The notes under the pieces are model-generated. The model worked only from the letters and a program-made list of their open reading frames with translations, ran no database searches and was not told the origin of the DNA. Made by a program: the position numbers and the translations under genes. 64,000 nt of DNA from Nocardioides flavus (ex Wang et al. 2016) (GTDB taxonomy: Bacteria; Actinomycetota; Actinomycetes; Propionibacteriales; Nocardioidaceae), in NCBI RefSeq assembly GCF_014653115.1, contig NZ_BNAD01000001.1, positions 682,001 through 746,000 on the forward strand, written 5' to 3'. Below, in pieces: positions 32,778 through 42,763 of the stretch. Within the stretch, counting starts at the first letter, position 1, and each line of letters opens with the position of its first letter.

Positions 32778-33475
32778 TGTCCGCGCACACGCACACGCAT
32801 GCGACAGCTCCGGCCGACCGGGCCCGACTGGGTCGTCGCGCCCAGCTGCTCGCCGCGGCCTCGGTCGCCTACAACGCTGTCGAGGCCGTCATCGCCATCT
32901 CCGCCGGCCTCGTCGCCGGGTCGGTCGCGCTCGTCGGCTTCGGCCTCGACTCGGTCGTCGAGGTGTCGAGCGGGCTCATCATCCTGTGGCAGTTCCGCCA
33001 CCGGATGCCGGAGTCGCGCGAGCGGAGGGCGCTGCGGCTGATGGCGGTCTCGTTCTTCGCGCTGGCGGCCTACGTCGGCTTCGAGTCCGTACGGGCCCTG
33101 CTCGGCGACCACGAGCCCGAGGCCTCGCCGGTCGGCATCGGCCTCGCGGTCGCGTCGCTGGCGATCATGCCGTTCCTGTCGTGGGCGCAGCGGCGCACCG
33201 GTCGGGCCCTCGGCTCCGAGGCCGTGGTGGCCGACTCGACCCAGACCCTCCTGTGCTCCTACCTCTCCGCCGTCCTCCTCGTCGGCCTCCTCCTCAACGC
33301 CACCCTCGGCTGGTACTGGGCCGACCCCCTCGCCGGGCTCGTGATCGCCGCGGTCGCGGTGCGGGAGGGGCGCGAGGCGTGGCGTGGCGAGGGCTGCTGC
33401 GGCCTCGGCGGCGAGCACCACCCGGACCTCGCCGACTGCGCGCCCGCGACCTGTCAGAGCAGCGACGACCAGTAG
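32777..33475 (+). CDS. Cation diffusion facilitator family transporter
   Basis: A 232-residue membrane protein of six helices. The CDF metal site is visible in GLVAGSVALVGFGLDSVVEV and in the helix V region VVADSTQTLLCSYLS. The N-terminus MSAHTHTHATAP and the C-terminus (GCCGLGGEHHPDLADCAPATC) are rich in His and Cys, suitable for handling Zn(II), Cd(II) or Pb(II). The usual C-terminal cytoplasmic ferredoxin-like domain is missing, so it is short. Translation is coupled to the CmtR-like gene. Its 3' end overlaps the convergent VKOR gene by 22 bp. Confidence 0.85.
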   Translation: MSAHTHTHATAPADRARLGRRAQLLAAASVAYNAVEAVIAISAGLVAGSVALVGFGLDSVVEVSSGLIILWQFRHRMPESRERRALRLMAVSFFALAAYVGFESVRALLGDHEPEASPVGIGLAVASLAIMPFLSWAQRRTGRALGSEAVVADSTQTLLCSYLSAVLLVGLLLNATLGWYWADPLAGLVIAAVAVREGREAWRGEGCCGLGGEHHPDLADCAPATCQSSDDQ

Positions 33476-34062
33476 GACCAGAAGCGCTCGAGGACCAGCA
33501 GCACGACCAGCAGGAACGTGCCGAACACCAGCGGGGCGCGCCAGTCCTGCAGCCCGCTCGCCAGGCGTCCGCCGGGGCCCGTCCCGAGCACGCCCGCGCT
33601 CGCGTTGCGGGCCGTGACGTACCAGAACAGCGGGATGACCACCGCCCACACCACCATGCAGTAGGGGCACAGCGCGCCGATGCGGTAGAGGCTCTGGAAG
33701 ACCAGCCACGCCACGAACGCCATCGCGGCGGTGACCCCGGCCTGGAGGCCCAGCCAGTACCACCGGGCCAGCCGGGCGCCGGCCAGCATCGCGGCACCGG
33801 TGGCCACGACGACGGGGAAGGCGGCCACGCCGATGACCGGGTTGGGGAAGCCGAGCAGCGAGGCCTGGGCGGACTCCATCACGTTGCCGCAGCTCAGCAC
33901 CGGGTTGATGCTGCACGTCGGGACGTAGCCGCTGTCCTCGGCCAGCCGGATCCGCTCGATGAGCAGCATGGCCGCGGCGACGAGGCCGACGAGGCCGCCG
34001 AGGAGCAGCCCGAGTGCCAGGGGTCGCTCCTGCGGCTCGCCGGTGGGGGCGTACGTGCTCAT
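33454..34062 (-). CDS. Vitamin K epoxide reductase (VKOR) family protein
   Basis: A 202-residue membrane protein. The four redox cysteines are present: CSINPVLSCG (loop pair) and CPYC (active-site CxxC) after SLYRIGAL. Bacterial VKOR reoxidises DsbA-like proteins using quinone, driving disulfide formation outside the membrane. No fused thioredoxin domain is seen. ATG at 34062 is chosen because GGAGGAG lies upstream. The frame stays open to an ATG at 34128 without such support. Confidence 0.92.
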   Translation of the reverse strand: MSTYAPTGEPQERPLALGLLLGGLVGLVAAAMLLIERIRLAEDSGYVPTCSINPVLSCGNVMESAQASLLGFPNPVIGVAAFPVVVATGAAMLAGARLARWYWLGLQAGVTAAMAFVAWLVFQSLYRIGALCPYCMVVWAVVIPLFWYVTARNASAGVLGTGPGGRLASGLQDWRAPLVFGTFLLVVLLVLERFWSYWSSLL

Positions 34063-34185
34063 GCCGGGCCGGTCTCCTCCGGGAGGGGCGGGAAGGTCGG
34101 CACCATCCTCCGTCATCCGGCCAACCACGGGTGAGACACTGGGGCCCGGCGCGTGACCGACGCGGGCCGGTGGACAGGGGAACGC

Positions 34186-34806
34186 GTGTCAGAGCTAGCC
34201 ATCGAGCGTTCGGTGACGCCCACCCTCGCCAAGACCGCCAACGTGCTGGCCAAGGGTGCGCTGGTGCTCCTGCTGGCCTTCGCGGTGCTCTACCCCGACC
34301 AGGCGCACCTGCGCGACAAGGCCGCCGGGATGCGCGCGATCGGCTACCCGCTGATCTCCTTCACCGTGCCCGTCCTGTGGTGGACGCTGTGGCGCGACCG
34401 CATCTCCTTCCCGTGGCTGCCCGACCTGCTGATCACCATCACCTGCTTCACCGACATCCTCGGCAACCGGATGGACCTCTACGACACGGTCGTGTGGTTC
34501 GACGACTGGATGCACTTCATGAACACCGGCCTGCTCGCCGCGGCCATCATCCTGCTGACCCTGCCGCGCGACGTCGGGTTCGGCCGGGTGCTCGAGCGGG
34601 CCCTCGCCTTCGGTGCGACGGCCGCCATCGCGTGGGAGGTCGCGGAGTTCTTCGCCTTCATCAGCCGCTCGACCGAGCGGGAGTTCGCCTACGCCGACAC
34701 GCTGGGCGACCTGACGCTCGGCGCCGCGGGGGCGGTCGTGGCGGCCATCGTGATCCACCGCGCGTGGCGGCGCGGCCAGCTGCGGGATCCGCGGCCGCTG
34801 ACCTGA
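34186..34806 (+). CDS. Integral membrane protein, DUF2238/YjdF-like layout
   Basis: About 206 residues with six hydrophobic segments. Conserved-looking polar motifs inside helices, WFDDWMHFMNTGLL, WEVAEFFAFI and DTLGDLTLGAAGA, give paired His, Glu and Asp residues like those of YjdF/DUF2238 proteins. Function is unknown. GTG at 34186 follows AGGGG at 5 bases and is preferred over the in-frame GTG at 34153, which has no ribosome binding site. Confidence 0.65.
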   Translation: MSELAIERSVTPTLAKTANVLAKGALVLLLAFAVLYPDQAHLRDKAAGMRAIGYPLISFTVPVLWWTLWRDRISFPWLPDLLITITCFTDILGNRMDLYDTVVWFDDWMHFMNTGLLAAAIILLTLPRDVGFGRVLERALAFGATAAIAWEVAEFFAFISRSTEREFAYADTLGDLTLGAAGAVVAAIVIHRAWRRGQLRDPRPLT

Positions 34807-34827
34807 GCGTGGCTATCCTCGGAGGAG

Positions 34828-34842
34828 GGAGCCACCGGCTCC
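34828..34842 (+). terminator. Short hairpin between two membrane-protein genes
   Basis: Perfect arms GGAGCC and GGCTCC with a 3-base loop lie 21 bp after one stop and 25 bp before the next ATG. It could attenuate transcription between the two genes. Weak evidence. Confidence 0.35.
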
Positions 34843-34867
34843 ATCCCTCGAGCACCAGGAGCACGCC

Positions 34868-35128
34868 ATGCTTGGATTCCTCGTCGCCGGACTCGTCATC
34901 GGAGCGCTTGCCCGGCTCATCAAGCCCGGCAAGCAGGACCTCGGCCTCCTCGCCACCCTCGGTCTGGGCCTGGTCGGCTCGCTGATCGGGGGCCTGATCG
35001 CCCAGCTCTTCGGCACCGGCGACATCTGGGAGCTCAACGTCATCGGCTTCGTGCTCGCCGTGGTCGCGGCCGTGCTGCTCATCGGCGTGGCCGAGTCGGT
35101 GGCCGGGAAGAACAAGTCCGCGGCCTGA
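34868..35128 (+). CDS. GlsB/YeaQ/YmgE family stress-response membrane protein
   Basis: An 86-residue protein with three membrane helices and the family pattern FLVAGLVIGALARLI, GLGLVGSLIGGLIAQLFG, VIGFVLAVVAAVLLI. These transglycosylase-associated small proteins are induced by stress in several bacteria; their action is unknown. ATG at 34868 with AGGAG upstream. It converges with the Vps62-like gene with only 6 bp between stops. Confidence 0.88.
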   Translation: MLGFLVAGLVIGALARLIKPGKQDLGLLATLGLGLVGSLIGGLIAQLFGTGDIWELNVIGFVLAVVAAVLLIGVAESVAGKNKSAA

Positions 35129-35134
35129 CCCGCG

Positions 35135-36937
35135 TCAGGCCCCGGCCTCCAGCGCGCGGCCGTTGGCCCAGGCGTACGTCGTCAGCAGTGCCGTCACGGG
35201 CCAGACCAGCGTGGTCACCAGGTGGGGGATGCCGCTCACGACGGTGTACGGCGCGGGTGAGACGACGAACGTGAGCGCGGCGAGCACGCCACCCAGCGCG
35301 GAGACCAGCGCGAACGAGACCGCGAGCACCAGCAGGACGGTCAGCAGCTGCGGACGTACGAGCCGCCAGCTGCGCCGCAGCGCCCGCCAGCCGCCGAGCC
35401 CCTCGAGCTGCACCACCGGCAGCACCAGCGACCAGGCGACGAGGAGCGCGAGGGCCACGGGGGAGAGCACGCCGGTGACGAGCAGGGGCACCAGCACGAG
35501 CGCCCACACCCCGACAGTCGCGAGCACGGCCGCCTGCGCCGAGGCGACCTGCGCCCAGGCGAGCGCCAGCACGAGGACGAGCAGCGCCACGGCCGCGAGC
35601 GCGGACCACCACCACGCCGAGACCGGCGGCGTGGCCGCGCTCAGCACCGAGGAGACGACCGAGGCGGCTGCTGCAGGTGCTGCCACCAGGAGGAACACCC
35701 GCCGATGGCGGCCCAGCATCCGTAGCGCGGCGCCCACGACCTGACCGGGGCGCCGCCGGGCGACGAGCGGCGCCGGTGTCGCCTGCGCCCAGCCGGAGCG
35801 ACGTACGACCCAGCCCAGGAGCAGCACCACGCCGAGCAGGACCAGCAGGGTCGGACCCGGGTCCGCGGAGAACCGGCGGAAGGCGTCCGACCCCGAGCCG
35901 ACCAGCGTGCAGAAGTAGGCCCCGGCCTTGTCGCCCGCGACCTCCGCCCCGGGCAGCGAGAAGCTGTGCTCACGCGCCTTGGCCGACCAGGTGAACGGTT
36001 TGCGCCACGCCTGCTTCATGTTCGGCCCGGTCGGTCCCTCGTAGAACCGGCGCGGACCGACGTCGCCCCAGTGCCCGCGGTAGGTCGTCCACGGGTACGC
36101 CTCGGCGGCGGCCTCGAGGTCGCTTGGGATGGTGCGGACCTCCGGTCGCACCTCGTCGTGCGGGCCGATCGTGGTGTCGCACCCGAACCCCTCGGTGGCG
36201 GAGCGGCCGAGGTAGAGGCCCTCGTCGAACTGGCTGGCGTGGGAGCCGGCGGAGACGTAGACGACGGGATGGGTGCCGTCCAGCTCGAGCTTGTCGTCGT
36301 CCCAGTCGGCGCGCTCGGCGCCGTAGTGCTGGGCGTAGAGCACGAGGTCGGGCCCGGTCTCCAGCGCGGTGGCGGCGTCGCCGGCGGGGAACTCGACCTG
36401 GATCCGCTCCCAGTCGCTCTCGTGCTTGTTGTTGTAGTCGTTGAACGGGTAGTAGAAGAAGTACTGCAGCGCGATCCGGTCCTCGACCCCGGCCTCGGTC
36501 GCGACGTGGGCATAGATCGTCGGCTCAGGGGAGGAGCCCCACACGCTGTCGGCCCAGTCCTCGTAGTCGCAACCCGGCTCGAGCGGGTCGCCCGGCTGGT
36601 CGAGCGCATAGCCCTCCAGGCCCTCGGCCAGCTCCTCGACGGACGGCGCGACGGCGACGAGGTCGCGGTCGGTCCACGGCCCGCGCAGCGCGATCGACGG
36701 CTCGTCGAACAGCGCGTCGACGTCGCTGGGGACGTAGGGCTCGCCCGGTCCGCACGACTCGTCCTGGCGCACCAGCATCATCACCGGGGCGTACGCCTCG
36801 GCGAGCCGCTGCTCGGCGGCGAGGTCCTCGGCGCCGTACGCAGCAGCGTCCTCCGTGCCGTCGGCCGCCCCTGCCGGGTCAGGGACGGCGAGCAGCACCG
36901 CGACCGCCAGTGCGAACGCGCGCACGCTCCTGGCCAT
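35135..36937 (-). CDS. Secreted Vps62-like domain fused to a C-terminal membrane domain
   Basis: A 600-residue protein. A signal peptide (cleavage after AGAA near residue 25) leads to an extracellular domain of about 360 residues resembling Vps62 (YAPVMMLVRQDE, YVPSDVDALFD, HESDWERIQVEF, VVYVSAGSHASQFD). One membrane helix (LLVLLGVVLLLGWVV) then leads to a six-helix region like the DUF7544/glycerophosphodiesterase membrane domains. The function is unknown; the HESDWE and GSHAS motifs look like a preserved active or metal site. ATG at 36937 follows GGGAGG. Confidence 0.75.
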   Translation of the reverse strand: MARSVRAFALAVAVLLAVPDPAGAADGTEDAAAYGAEDLAAEQRLAEAYAPVMMLVRQDESCGPGEPYVPSDVDALFDEPSIALRGPWTDRDLVAVAPSVEELAEGLEGYALDQPGDPLEPGCDYEDWADSVWGSSPEPTIYAHVATEAGVEDRIALQYFFYYPFNDYNNKHESDWERIQVEFPAGDAATALETGPDLVLYAQHYGAERADWDDDKLELDGTHPVVYVSAGSHASQFDEGLYLGRSATEGFGCDTTIGPHDEVRPEVRTIPSDLEAAAEAYPWTTYRGHWGDVGPRRFYEGPTGPNMKQAWRKPFTWSAKAREHSFSLPGAEVAGDKAGAYFCTLVGSGSDAFRRFSADPGPTLLVLLGVVLLLGWVVRRSGWAQATPAPLVARRRPGQVVGAALRMLGRHRRVFLLVAAPAAAASVVSSVLSAATPPVSAWWWSALAAVALLVLVLALAWAQVASAQAAVLATVGVWALVLVPLLVTGVLSPVALALLVAWSLVLPVVQLEGLGGWRALRRSWRLVRPQLLTVLLVLAVSFALVSALGGVLAALTFVVSPAPYTVVSGIPHLVTTLVWPVTALLTTYAWANGRALEAGA

Positions 36938-37026
36938 GTCGGCCTCCCTCCCGCCCGGTCCCCCGACCCTGGCCGAAGCGTGGCGGAAGCCGCCGGTCGA
37001 GCGCAACGCACCGCTATCGTCGGGCC

Positions 37027-37878
37027 ATGTCCGCGCCCGGTCCCCGCAGCGGACGCAGCGGCCACAGCGGACCCGACGCCGTCCTCGAGCGCGGTCGCCA
37101 GCTGCTCGACCGCTTCGAGCACACCGTGCCCGTCCGCCTGGTCCGGCTCTTCGTGGCGATCGACGGCCGCGACCGCATCCTCATGCTCGCCGGACAGGCC
37201 TTCATCGCGGTCATCCCGCTGCTGATCGTCGTCGCGACCGTGTCGGGGACCGGTGGGAGCAGTGCGGTGGGCAGCTACCTCGTGCGCCGGTTCTCCCTGG
37301 ACGGCTCGGCGGAGGAGTCGGTGCGGATCCTCTTCGACCGGCCGCCCGACGCGACCGGGGGTCTCACCCTCCTCAGCCTGGTGGTCCTGGCCTGGACCTC
37401 CAACAGCTTCGCCCGGTCGCTCCAGCGCACCTTCGCCGCGGCATGGGACATGCCCCGCTCGGGGTTCCGGGGCACCGTGCTCCGCACGGCCGGGCTCGTG
37501 GTGCTGCTGGTGGTCCTCTTCGGGGCGTCGTGGCTCGGCAACGCACTGGAGGAGGGACCGGCGCTCGGCGTCGTCGTCGTGACGGTCCAGCTGGCGGTCG
37601 TGGTCGGCGGGTGGGCGCTCGCCTCGCACCTCATGCTCGCCCGCCGCGTCCCGGTGCGGCTGCTCGTGCCCGGAGCCGTCGCCAGTGCCGTCGTGCAGCT
37701 GGTCGTGGGCTGGGGGACCGCGATCTGGTTGCCCGCCCTCGTGACGCGGAACGCTGACAACTACGGGGTCATCGGGGCGGCACTCGCGCTGGTCTCGTGG
37801 CTCATCGTCGTCTCCGCCAGCATCGTGGCCAGCGCGGTGCTGGGTCGGGTGCTGGCGCCGGCGCTAGGGTCCGGCTGA
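37027..37878 (+). CDS. YihY/BrkB family membrane protein
   Basis: A 283-residue protein with six hydrophobic segments. The YihY pattern is recognisable: AGQAFIAVIPLLIVV, then SLQRTFAAAWDMPR and VPGAVASAVVQLVVGWG. The family includes BrkB-like and ribonuclease-BN-misnamed membrane proteins of unknown transport role. It is divergent from the Vps62-like gene over 89 bp and ends 13 bp before the next gene, with which it may be co-transcribed. Confidence 0.7.
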   Translation: MSAPGPRSGRSGHSGPDAVLERGRQLLDRFEHTVPVRLVRLFVAIDGRDRILMLAGQAFIAVIPLLIVVATVSGTGGSSAVGSYLVRRFSLDGSAEESVRILFDRPPDATGGLTLLSLVVLAWTSNSFARSLQRTFAAAWDMPRSGFRGTVLRTAGLVVLLVVLFGASWLGNALEEGPALGVVVVTVQLAVVVGGWALASHLMLARRVPVRLLVPGAVASAVVQLVVGWGTAIWLPALVTRNADNYGVIGAALALVSWLIVVSASIVASAVLGRVLAPALGSG

Positions 37879-37891
37879 CAGGATCGACGCC

Positions 37892-39391
37892 ATGGCCGGC
37901 GACAGGACAGGTGGGGCGACGCGCGAGCACGGGCTGTCCTCGTGGGTGGCGGCCGCGCTGGTCTTCGGCTCGTCGGCGGCCGTGCTCGTGGTCGAGCTGG
38001 TGGCGCTCCGGCTGCTCGCGCCCCACTACGGCCTGACGCTCGAGACCAACACGCTGGTCATCGGCCTGGCCCTGACCGCCATCGCCGCCGGCACCTGGGC
38101 CGGCGGCTGGACCGCGGACCGGGTGCCGCCGCGACCCCTGCTCGGGCCGCTGCTCGGCATCTCGGGCGCCGCCGTGGCGCTCACGCCCACGGTCGTACGG
38201 GGGGCGGCCGCGTCCGGCGACCCCGGGTTCCTCCTGCTCGCGGCCACCCTGTCGATCCTCGTGCCCGGCGTGCTGCTCTCGGCCGTCAGCCCGGTGGTGA
38301 TCAAGCTGCGGCTCACCAGCCTCGCGGAGACCGGCACCGTCGTGGGCCACCTGTCCGGGCTCGGCACCGTGGGCGCGATCGTGGGCACCGTGGTGACGGG
38401 CTTCGTCCTCGTCTCGCGGGTTCCGGTCAGCGGGATCCTCGTCGGCCTCGGCGTCGCGCTGCTGGTGACGTCGGTGCTGGTTCAGGTGGCGGGACGCCGC
38501 GGGCGCGGCGACGCGGTCCTCGGCCTCGTCGTCGCGTTGGCCGGGCTCGGCGCGGCCGCGACGCCCAGCGGCTGCGACGTCGAGACGACCTACCACTGCC
38601 TCGCCGTCACCGCGGACCCCGAGCGGCCGGACGGCCGCGTCCTGGTGCTCGACGGGCTGCGCCACTCCTACGTCGACCTCGAGGACCCGACCCACCTCGA
38701 CTTCGCCTACGTCCGCGCGATGGCTGCCGCGGTCGACGCCGCCCGCCCCGCCGGCGAACCCCTCGTCGCCCACCACCTCGGGGCGGGCGGGCTCACCCTG
38801 CCCCGCTACCTCGCGGCGACCCGGCCGGGCACCGTCAGCACGGTCTCGGAGATCGACGCGGGCGTCGTCGAGGCCGACCTCGACCTGCTCGGCGGCTCGC
38901 TGCCCGACGGGGTCGAGGTCGCCGTGGAGGACGGACGCCTCGCCATCGACGACCTCGCGCCCGGCAGCCTCGACCTGGTCGTCGGCGACGCGTTCGGCGG
39001 CGTCAGCGTGCCGTGGCACCTCGCCACGCGCGAGGCCCTGACCGGCATCGGCCGGAGCCTGTCCGAGGACGGCGTCTACGTGGCCAACGTCATCGACCAC
39101 GGGCCCCTCGACTTCGCCCGCGCCTACGTCCGTACGTCGGCGGAGGTCTTCGACGAGGTGGCGCTGCTCGCCGCGCCGGACGTCCTGGCCGGCGAGGACG
39201 GCGGCAACCTGGTCCTGGTCGCCTCCGCCGCTCCGGTCGACCTCGACGCGGTCGCCGCGGGCTTCGCCGAGCGCGACCTCGACTGGAGCGCGATGTCGGG
39301 GGAGGAGCTGACGGCGTGGGCGGCCGGGGCGCCGGTGCTGACCGACGACCACGCGCCGGTCGACCAGCTGCTCACACCGTACGGTCGCTGA
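37892..39391 (+). CDS. Fused membrane transporter-spermidine synthase-like protein
   Basis: A 499-residue protein. About eight membrane helices (residues 15-225) precede a Rossmann methyltransferase-like domain of the polyamine synthase type ([49 protein letters not shown]). The usual substrate Asp in GGGDG form is replaced by GAGG, so aminopropyltransferase activity is doubtful. Fused proteins of this kind are common in actinobacteria and unassigned. ATG at 37892. It overlaps the convergent HAD gene by 20 bp. Confidence 0.82.
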   Translation: MAGDRTGGATREHGLSSWVAAALVFGSSAAVLVVELVALRLLAPHYGLTLETNTLVIGLALTAIAAGTWAGGWTADRVPPRPLLGPLLGISGAAVALTPTVVRGAAASGDPGFLLLAATLSILVPGVLLSAVSPVVIKLRLTSLAETGTVVGHLSGLGTVGAIVGTVVTGFVLVSRVPVSGILVGLGVALLVTSVLVQVAGRRGRGDAVLGLVVALAGLGAAATPSGCDVETTYHCLAVTADPERPDGRVLVLDGLRHSYVDLEDPTHLDFAYVRAMAAAVDAARPAGEPLVAHHLGAGGLTLPRYLAATRPGTVSTVSEIDAGVVEADLDLLGGSLPDGVEVAVEDGRLAIDDLAPGSLDLVVGDAFGGVSVPWHLATREALTGIGRSLSEDGVYVANVIDHGPLDFARAYVRTSAEVFDEVALLAAPDVLAGEDGGNLVLVASAAPVDLDAVAAGFAERDLDWSAMSGEELTAWAAGAPVLTDDHAPVDQLLTPYGR

Positions 39392-40205
39392 CCACCTCGT
39401 CGTCCTCGGGCAGGCACATCCGGCTGACGAAGGGGACCACGTCGGCGATGGAGTCGACCACACGCGTCGGTCGGTAGGGGAAGTCCTCCACCTGGTGGCG
39501 CTGGGTGGCGCCGGTGGCCACCAGGATCGTGCGCATCCCGGCCTCGAGGCCGCTGATGATGTCGGTGTCCATCCGGTCGCCGATCATCACGGTGGTCTCC
39601 GAGTGCGCCTCGATGCGGTTGAGCGCGCTGCGCATCATCAGCGGGTTGGGCTTGCCGATGTAGTAGGGCTGGCGCCCGGTCGCGGTGCTGATCAGGGCCG
39701 CGACCGATCCCGTCGCCGGCAGCATGCCCTGGGCGCTCGGGCCGTTGGGGTCGGGGTTGGTGGCGATGAACCGGGCACCCGCGGCGATCAGGCGGATGGC
39801 GCGGGTGATCGCCTCGAACGAGTAGGTCCGGGTCTCGCCGAGCACGACGTAGTCGGGGTCCTGGTCGGTCATGACGTACCCGACGTCGTGGATCGCAGCG
39901 GTCAGCCCGCTCTCCCCGACGACGTAGGCCGAGCCGCCGGGCCGCTGGTCGTCGAGGAACTGCGCCGTCGCCAGCGCGGAGGTCCAGATCGACTCCTCCG
40001 GCACGTCGATGCCGCTGCTGCGCAGCAACCGCACCCGCAGGTCGCGCGGGGTGAAGATCGAGTTGTTGGTCAGCACCAGGAAGGGGACGTCGTGCTCGCG
40101 CAGGGTCGCGATGAACTCCTTCGCGCCCGGGATCGGGTCCTCCTCGCGCACGAGGACCCCGTCCATGTCGGTGAGCCAGGTGCGGACGGCGCGGGAGTCG
40201 GTCAC
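39372..40205 (-). CDS. HAD-IIA family hydrolase (NagD-like)
   Basis: A 277-residue phosphatase. Motif I is [14 protein letters not shown], motif [17 protein letters not shown], the Lys is in [15 protein letters not shown] and motif [20 protein letters not shown]. These enzymes dephosphorylate small sugar or nucleotide phosphates. Three of the four catalytic blocks are textbook. GTG at 40205 overlaps the stop of the MMPL gene (GTGA), so it is translationally coupled to a transporter gene of unrelated type. Confidence 0.9.
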   Translation of the reverse strand: MTDSRAVRTWLTDMDGVLVREEDPIPGAKEFIATLREHDVPFLVLTNNSIFTPRDLRVRLLRSSGIDVPEESIWTSALATAQFLDDQRPGGSAYVVGESGLTAAIHDVGYVMTDQDPDYVVLGETRTYSFEAITRAIRLIAAGARFIATNPDPNGPSAQGMLPATGSVAALISTATGRQPYYIGKPNPLMMRSALNRIEAHSETTVMIGDRMDTDIISGLEAGMRTILVATGATQRHQVEDFPYRPTRVVDSIADVVPFVSRMCLPEDDEVVSDRTV

Positions 40206-42706
40206 GGGTGCATTGTCGCGTGAGCGGCCGACTCGTGCACCGGGTGACTGCGCTCGAGCCTGGCACCCTCGACGTCGACGTCGGGCAGGATCCGGTCCAG
40301 CCAGCGCGGCAGCCACCAGGCCTTCTCGCCCAGCAGGTGCATCGCGGCCGGGATCAGCAGCATCCGTACGACGAACGCGTCGAGCAGCACGCCGAAGGCC
40401 AGGCCGAAGCCGATCGGCTTGATCGTGGGGTCGTGGGAGAACACGAAGCCGGCGAACACCGAGATCATGATGACCGCGGCCGCGGTCACCACCGCGCGCC
40501 CGGCGTGCAGGCCGTGCTGGACCGCGACGCGCGCCGGGGCACCGTGCGCGTACGCCTCCCTCATCCCCGACACCAGGAAGAGCTGGTAGTCCATGGCCAG
40601 GCCGAACAGGATGCCGGTCGCGATGATCGGAAGGAAGCTCAGCACCGGCCCCGGGGCGACGCCGAAGAGGTCGGCGAGGAAGCCGAGCTGGAAGATCGCG
40701 GTGATGCCGCCGAAGGCCGCGAGCAGCGACAGCACGAACCCGAGCGTCGCGGTCAGCGGCACGAGGATCGAGCGGAACACCACGACCAGGATCAGCAGGG
40801 AGAGGCCCACGACGAGCACGAGGTAGGTCGGCAGGACGTCGGCGAGCTGCTCGGAGATGTCGATGTTGGCGCTGGCGTTGCCCGCCACGCCCAGCGTGGC
40901 CTCCCCGCCACCGGCGGTCTGCGGGGTGAGGGCGCGGAGGTCCTGGACCAGCGCCTCCGTCGACTCGCTGGAGGGCCAGCGGTCGGGGACGACCTGGAAG
41001 GCGAGGGACGTGCGGTCCTGCGACGCACCGATCGGCACCACCGCCACCACGTCGCCGAGCTCGGCGACGGCCGTGCCGATGGCAGCCTGCTCGGCCAGGA
41101 GGTCGTCCTCGGCCACGGGTGCCGGGAGGTCGGCGACGACGAGCAGCGGGCCGTTGAAGCCGTCGCCGAACTTCTCCGCCTGCACCTCGTAGGCGCGGAA
41201 CCCCGACGACTCCTCGGGCTGCGTCGAGCCGTCGGGGAGGCCGAGCCGCATCTGGGTGGCCGGGGCGGCGATCACCAGCAGCGCGACGATGCCGAGGCCG
41301 AGGACGGCCCAGGCCCGTCCGGTGCCCATCTGCCGGTCACGCTCGGTGATGTCGTCGTCGTGGGCCCGTTCGCCGGCGGCCAGTCGCTCGCGCTCGCGGC
41401 GGCGCAGGATCCGCATGCCGATGAGCGACAGCAGCGCGGGCGTGAGGGTGACGGCCATGAGGATGGCGACCAGCACGGCGACGGCGCCGACGGTGCCCAT
41501 CAGGCCGAGGAAGCCGACCCCGGTGACGTTGAGGGCCAGCAACGCCACGATGACGGTCACGCCGGCGAAGACCACCGCGTTGCCGGAGGTGCCGTTGGCG
41601 AGCCCGAGCGACTCGTGCAGCGTCGCACCCTGCTTCAGCTGCCGGCGGTGCCGGTTGATGATGAAGAGTGAGTAGTCGATGCCGACCGCGAGGCCGAGCA
41701 TCACCCCGAGCACCGGGGTGACCGAGACGAACTGCACCAGCCCGGAGAACGACAGCGAGGCCAGCGAGGCCACCCCGACGCCGAGCAGCGCGGTCACCAG
41801 CGGGAGCGCGGCGCCGACCAGCGTGCCGAGCATGACGGTGAGCACGATCGCGGCGACCACGACGCCGGCGATCTCGCCCGGGCCGAGGATCGACGGGACG
41901 GTCTGCGCGATCTCCTGCGACGCGTGGATCTCGACACCGTCGATGCCGGCCGCGGCCTCGGTGACGAGGTCCTCGATCTTCGTCTTCGTCTCCACCTCGA
42001 GCTCGTTGACCGGCACCGAGAAGACCACGTTGGCGACCGCCGCCGAGCCGTCCTCGGAGACCGTGCGGAAGCCGGAGGACAGCTCGGACAGCGTCTCGCC
42101 GACCTCGAGCCGGGGCGCCTGCTCCTCGACCCGCGCGCGCTGCCGGTCGACCTCGGCCTGCCCGTCGTCGAGCTGCTGCTCGACGGCCTCGAGCTGCGGG
42201 CGTACGGCGGCGAGCGTGCCGGCCTCCCGTGCCTGCTCGCGCTGCTCGGCGAGGGCCTCGCGGCCGGCGTCGATCTGGGCCTGCGCGCCGTCGAGCTGCG
42301 CGAGCCCGTCCTCGAGCCGCTGCCGACCGTCCGCGACCTGCTCGGCCGACTCGTCGACGCGGGCCTGGGTGGCGAACGGGTCGGTGACGTCCTCGACCGT
42401 GTCGACCTCCTCGACCCGGGCGAACAGCTCGACCAGGGCGTCCTGCTGCTCGCGGGTGAAGGCGGCGCCGTCGGTGGTCTCGGCGACGATCGAGCCGTTG
42501 CCGGCGCCGGTGCCCTCGAACTCCTCCTGCAGCTGCTGGGAGACCCGCGTGGTCGGGGTGTCCGGGAGCGAGATCGACGACGACAGCGCACCGGCGAACG
42601 ACACGTACGTCACCACCGTGACGGCCAGGAGGGCCAGCCAGGCACCGATGACGGTCCAGTGGCGGCGGGCCGCGAAGCGACCGATGCGATAGAGGAGCTC
42701 AGCCAT
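40202..42706 (-). CDS. MMPL/RND family membrane transporter
   Basis: An 834-residue protein with two repeats of one plus five membrane helices, starting [20 protein letters not shown] and including the proton-relay region [15 protein letters not shown] and its counterpart [17 protein letters not shown]. The first extracytoplasmic loop contains a long coiled coil (about residues 110-200, heptads of Gln, Glu and Leu). MMPL proteins export lipids or hydrophobic drugs. ATG at 42706. A TetR regulator gene precedes it on the same strand by 57 bp and is the likely controller. Confidence 0.92.
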   Translation of the reverse strand: MAELLYRIGRFAARRHWTVIGAWLALLAVTVVTYVSFAGALSSSISLPDTPTTRVSQQLQEEFEGTGAGNGSIVAETTDGAAFTREQQDALVELFARVEEVDTVEDVTDPFATQARVDESAEQVADGRQRLEDGLAQLDGAQAQIDAGREALAEQREQAREAGTLAAVRPQLEAVEQQLDDGQAEVDRQRARVEEQAPRLEVGETLSELSSGFRTVSEDGSAAVANVVFSVPVNELEVETKTKIEDLVTEAAAGIDGVEIHASQEIAQTVPSILGPGEIAGVVVAAIVLTVMLGTLVGAALPLVTALLGVGVASLASLSFSGLVQFVSVTPVLGVMLGLAVGIDYSLFIINRHRRQLKQGATLHESLGLANGTSGNAVVFAGVTVIVALLALNVTGVGFLGLMGTVGAVAVLVAILMAVTLTPALLSLIGMRILRRRERERLAAGERAHDDDITERDRQMGTGRAWAVLGLGIVALLVIAAPATQMRLGLPDGSTQPEESSGFRAYEVQAEKFGDGFNGPLLVVADLPAPVAEDDLLAEQAAIGTAVAELGDVVAVVPIGASQDRTSLAFQVVPDRWPSSESTEALVQDLRALTPQTAGGGEATLGVAGNASANIDISEQLADVLPTYLVLVVGLSLLILVVVFRSILVPLTATLGFVLSLLAAFGGITAIFQLGFLADLFGVAPGPVLSFLPIIATGILFGLAMDYQLFLVSGMREAYAHGAPARVAVQHGLHAGRAVVTAAAVIMISVFAGFVFSHDPTIKPIGFGLAFGVLLDAFVVRMLLIPAAMHLLGEKAWWLPRWLDRILPDVDVEGARLERSHPVHESAAHATMHP

Positions 42707-42763
42707 GTCGGCGGGCCTTTCGGGGAGGAGCGGGGGAAGCGGGAAGGGCGGGGCGGGACGCCG

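Noticed and set aside
40208..41671. Long open frame opposite the MMPL gene
   Set aside because: It is an antisense shadow caused by high third-position GC; it lacks domains and its Glu/Arg/Gly-rich text mirrors the real gene.
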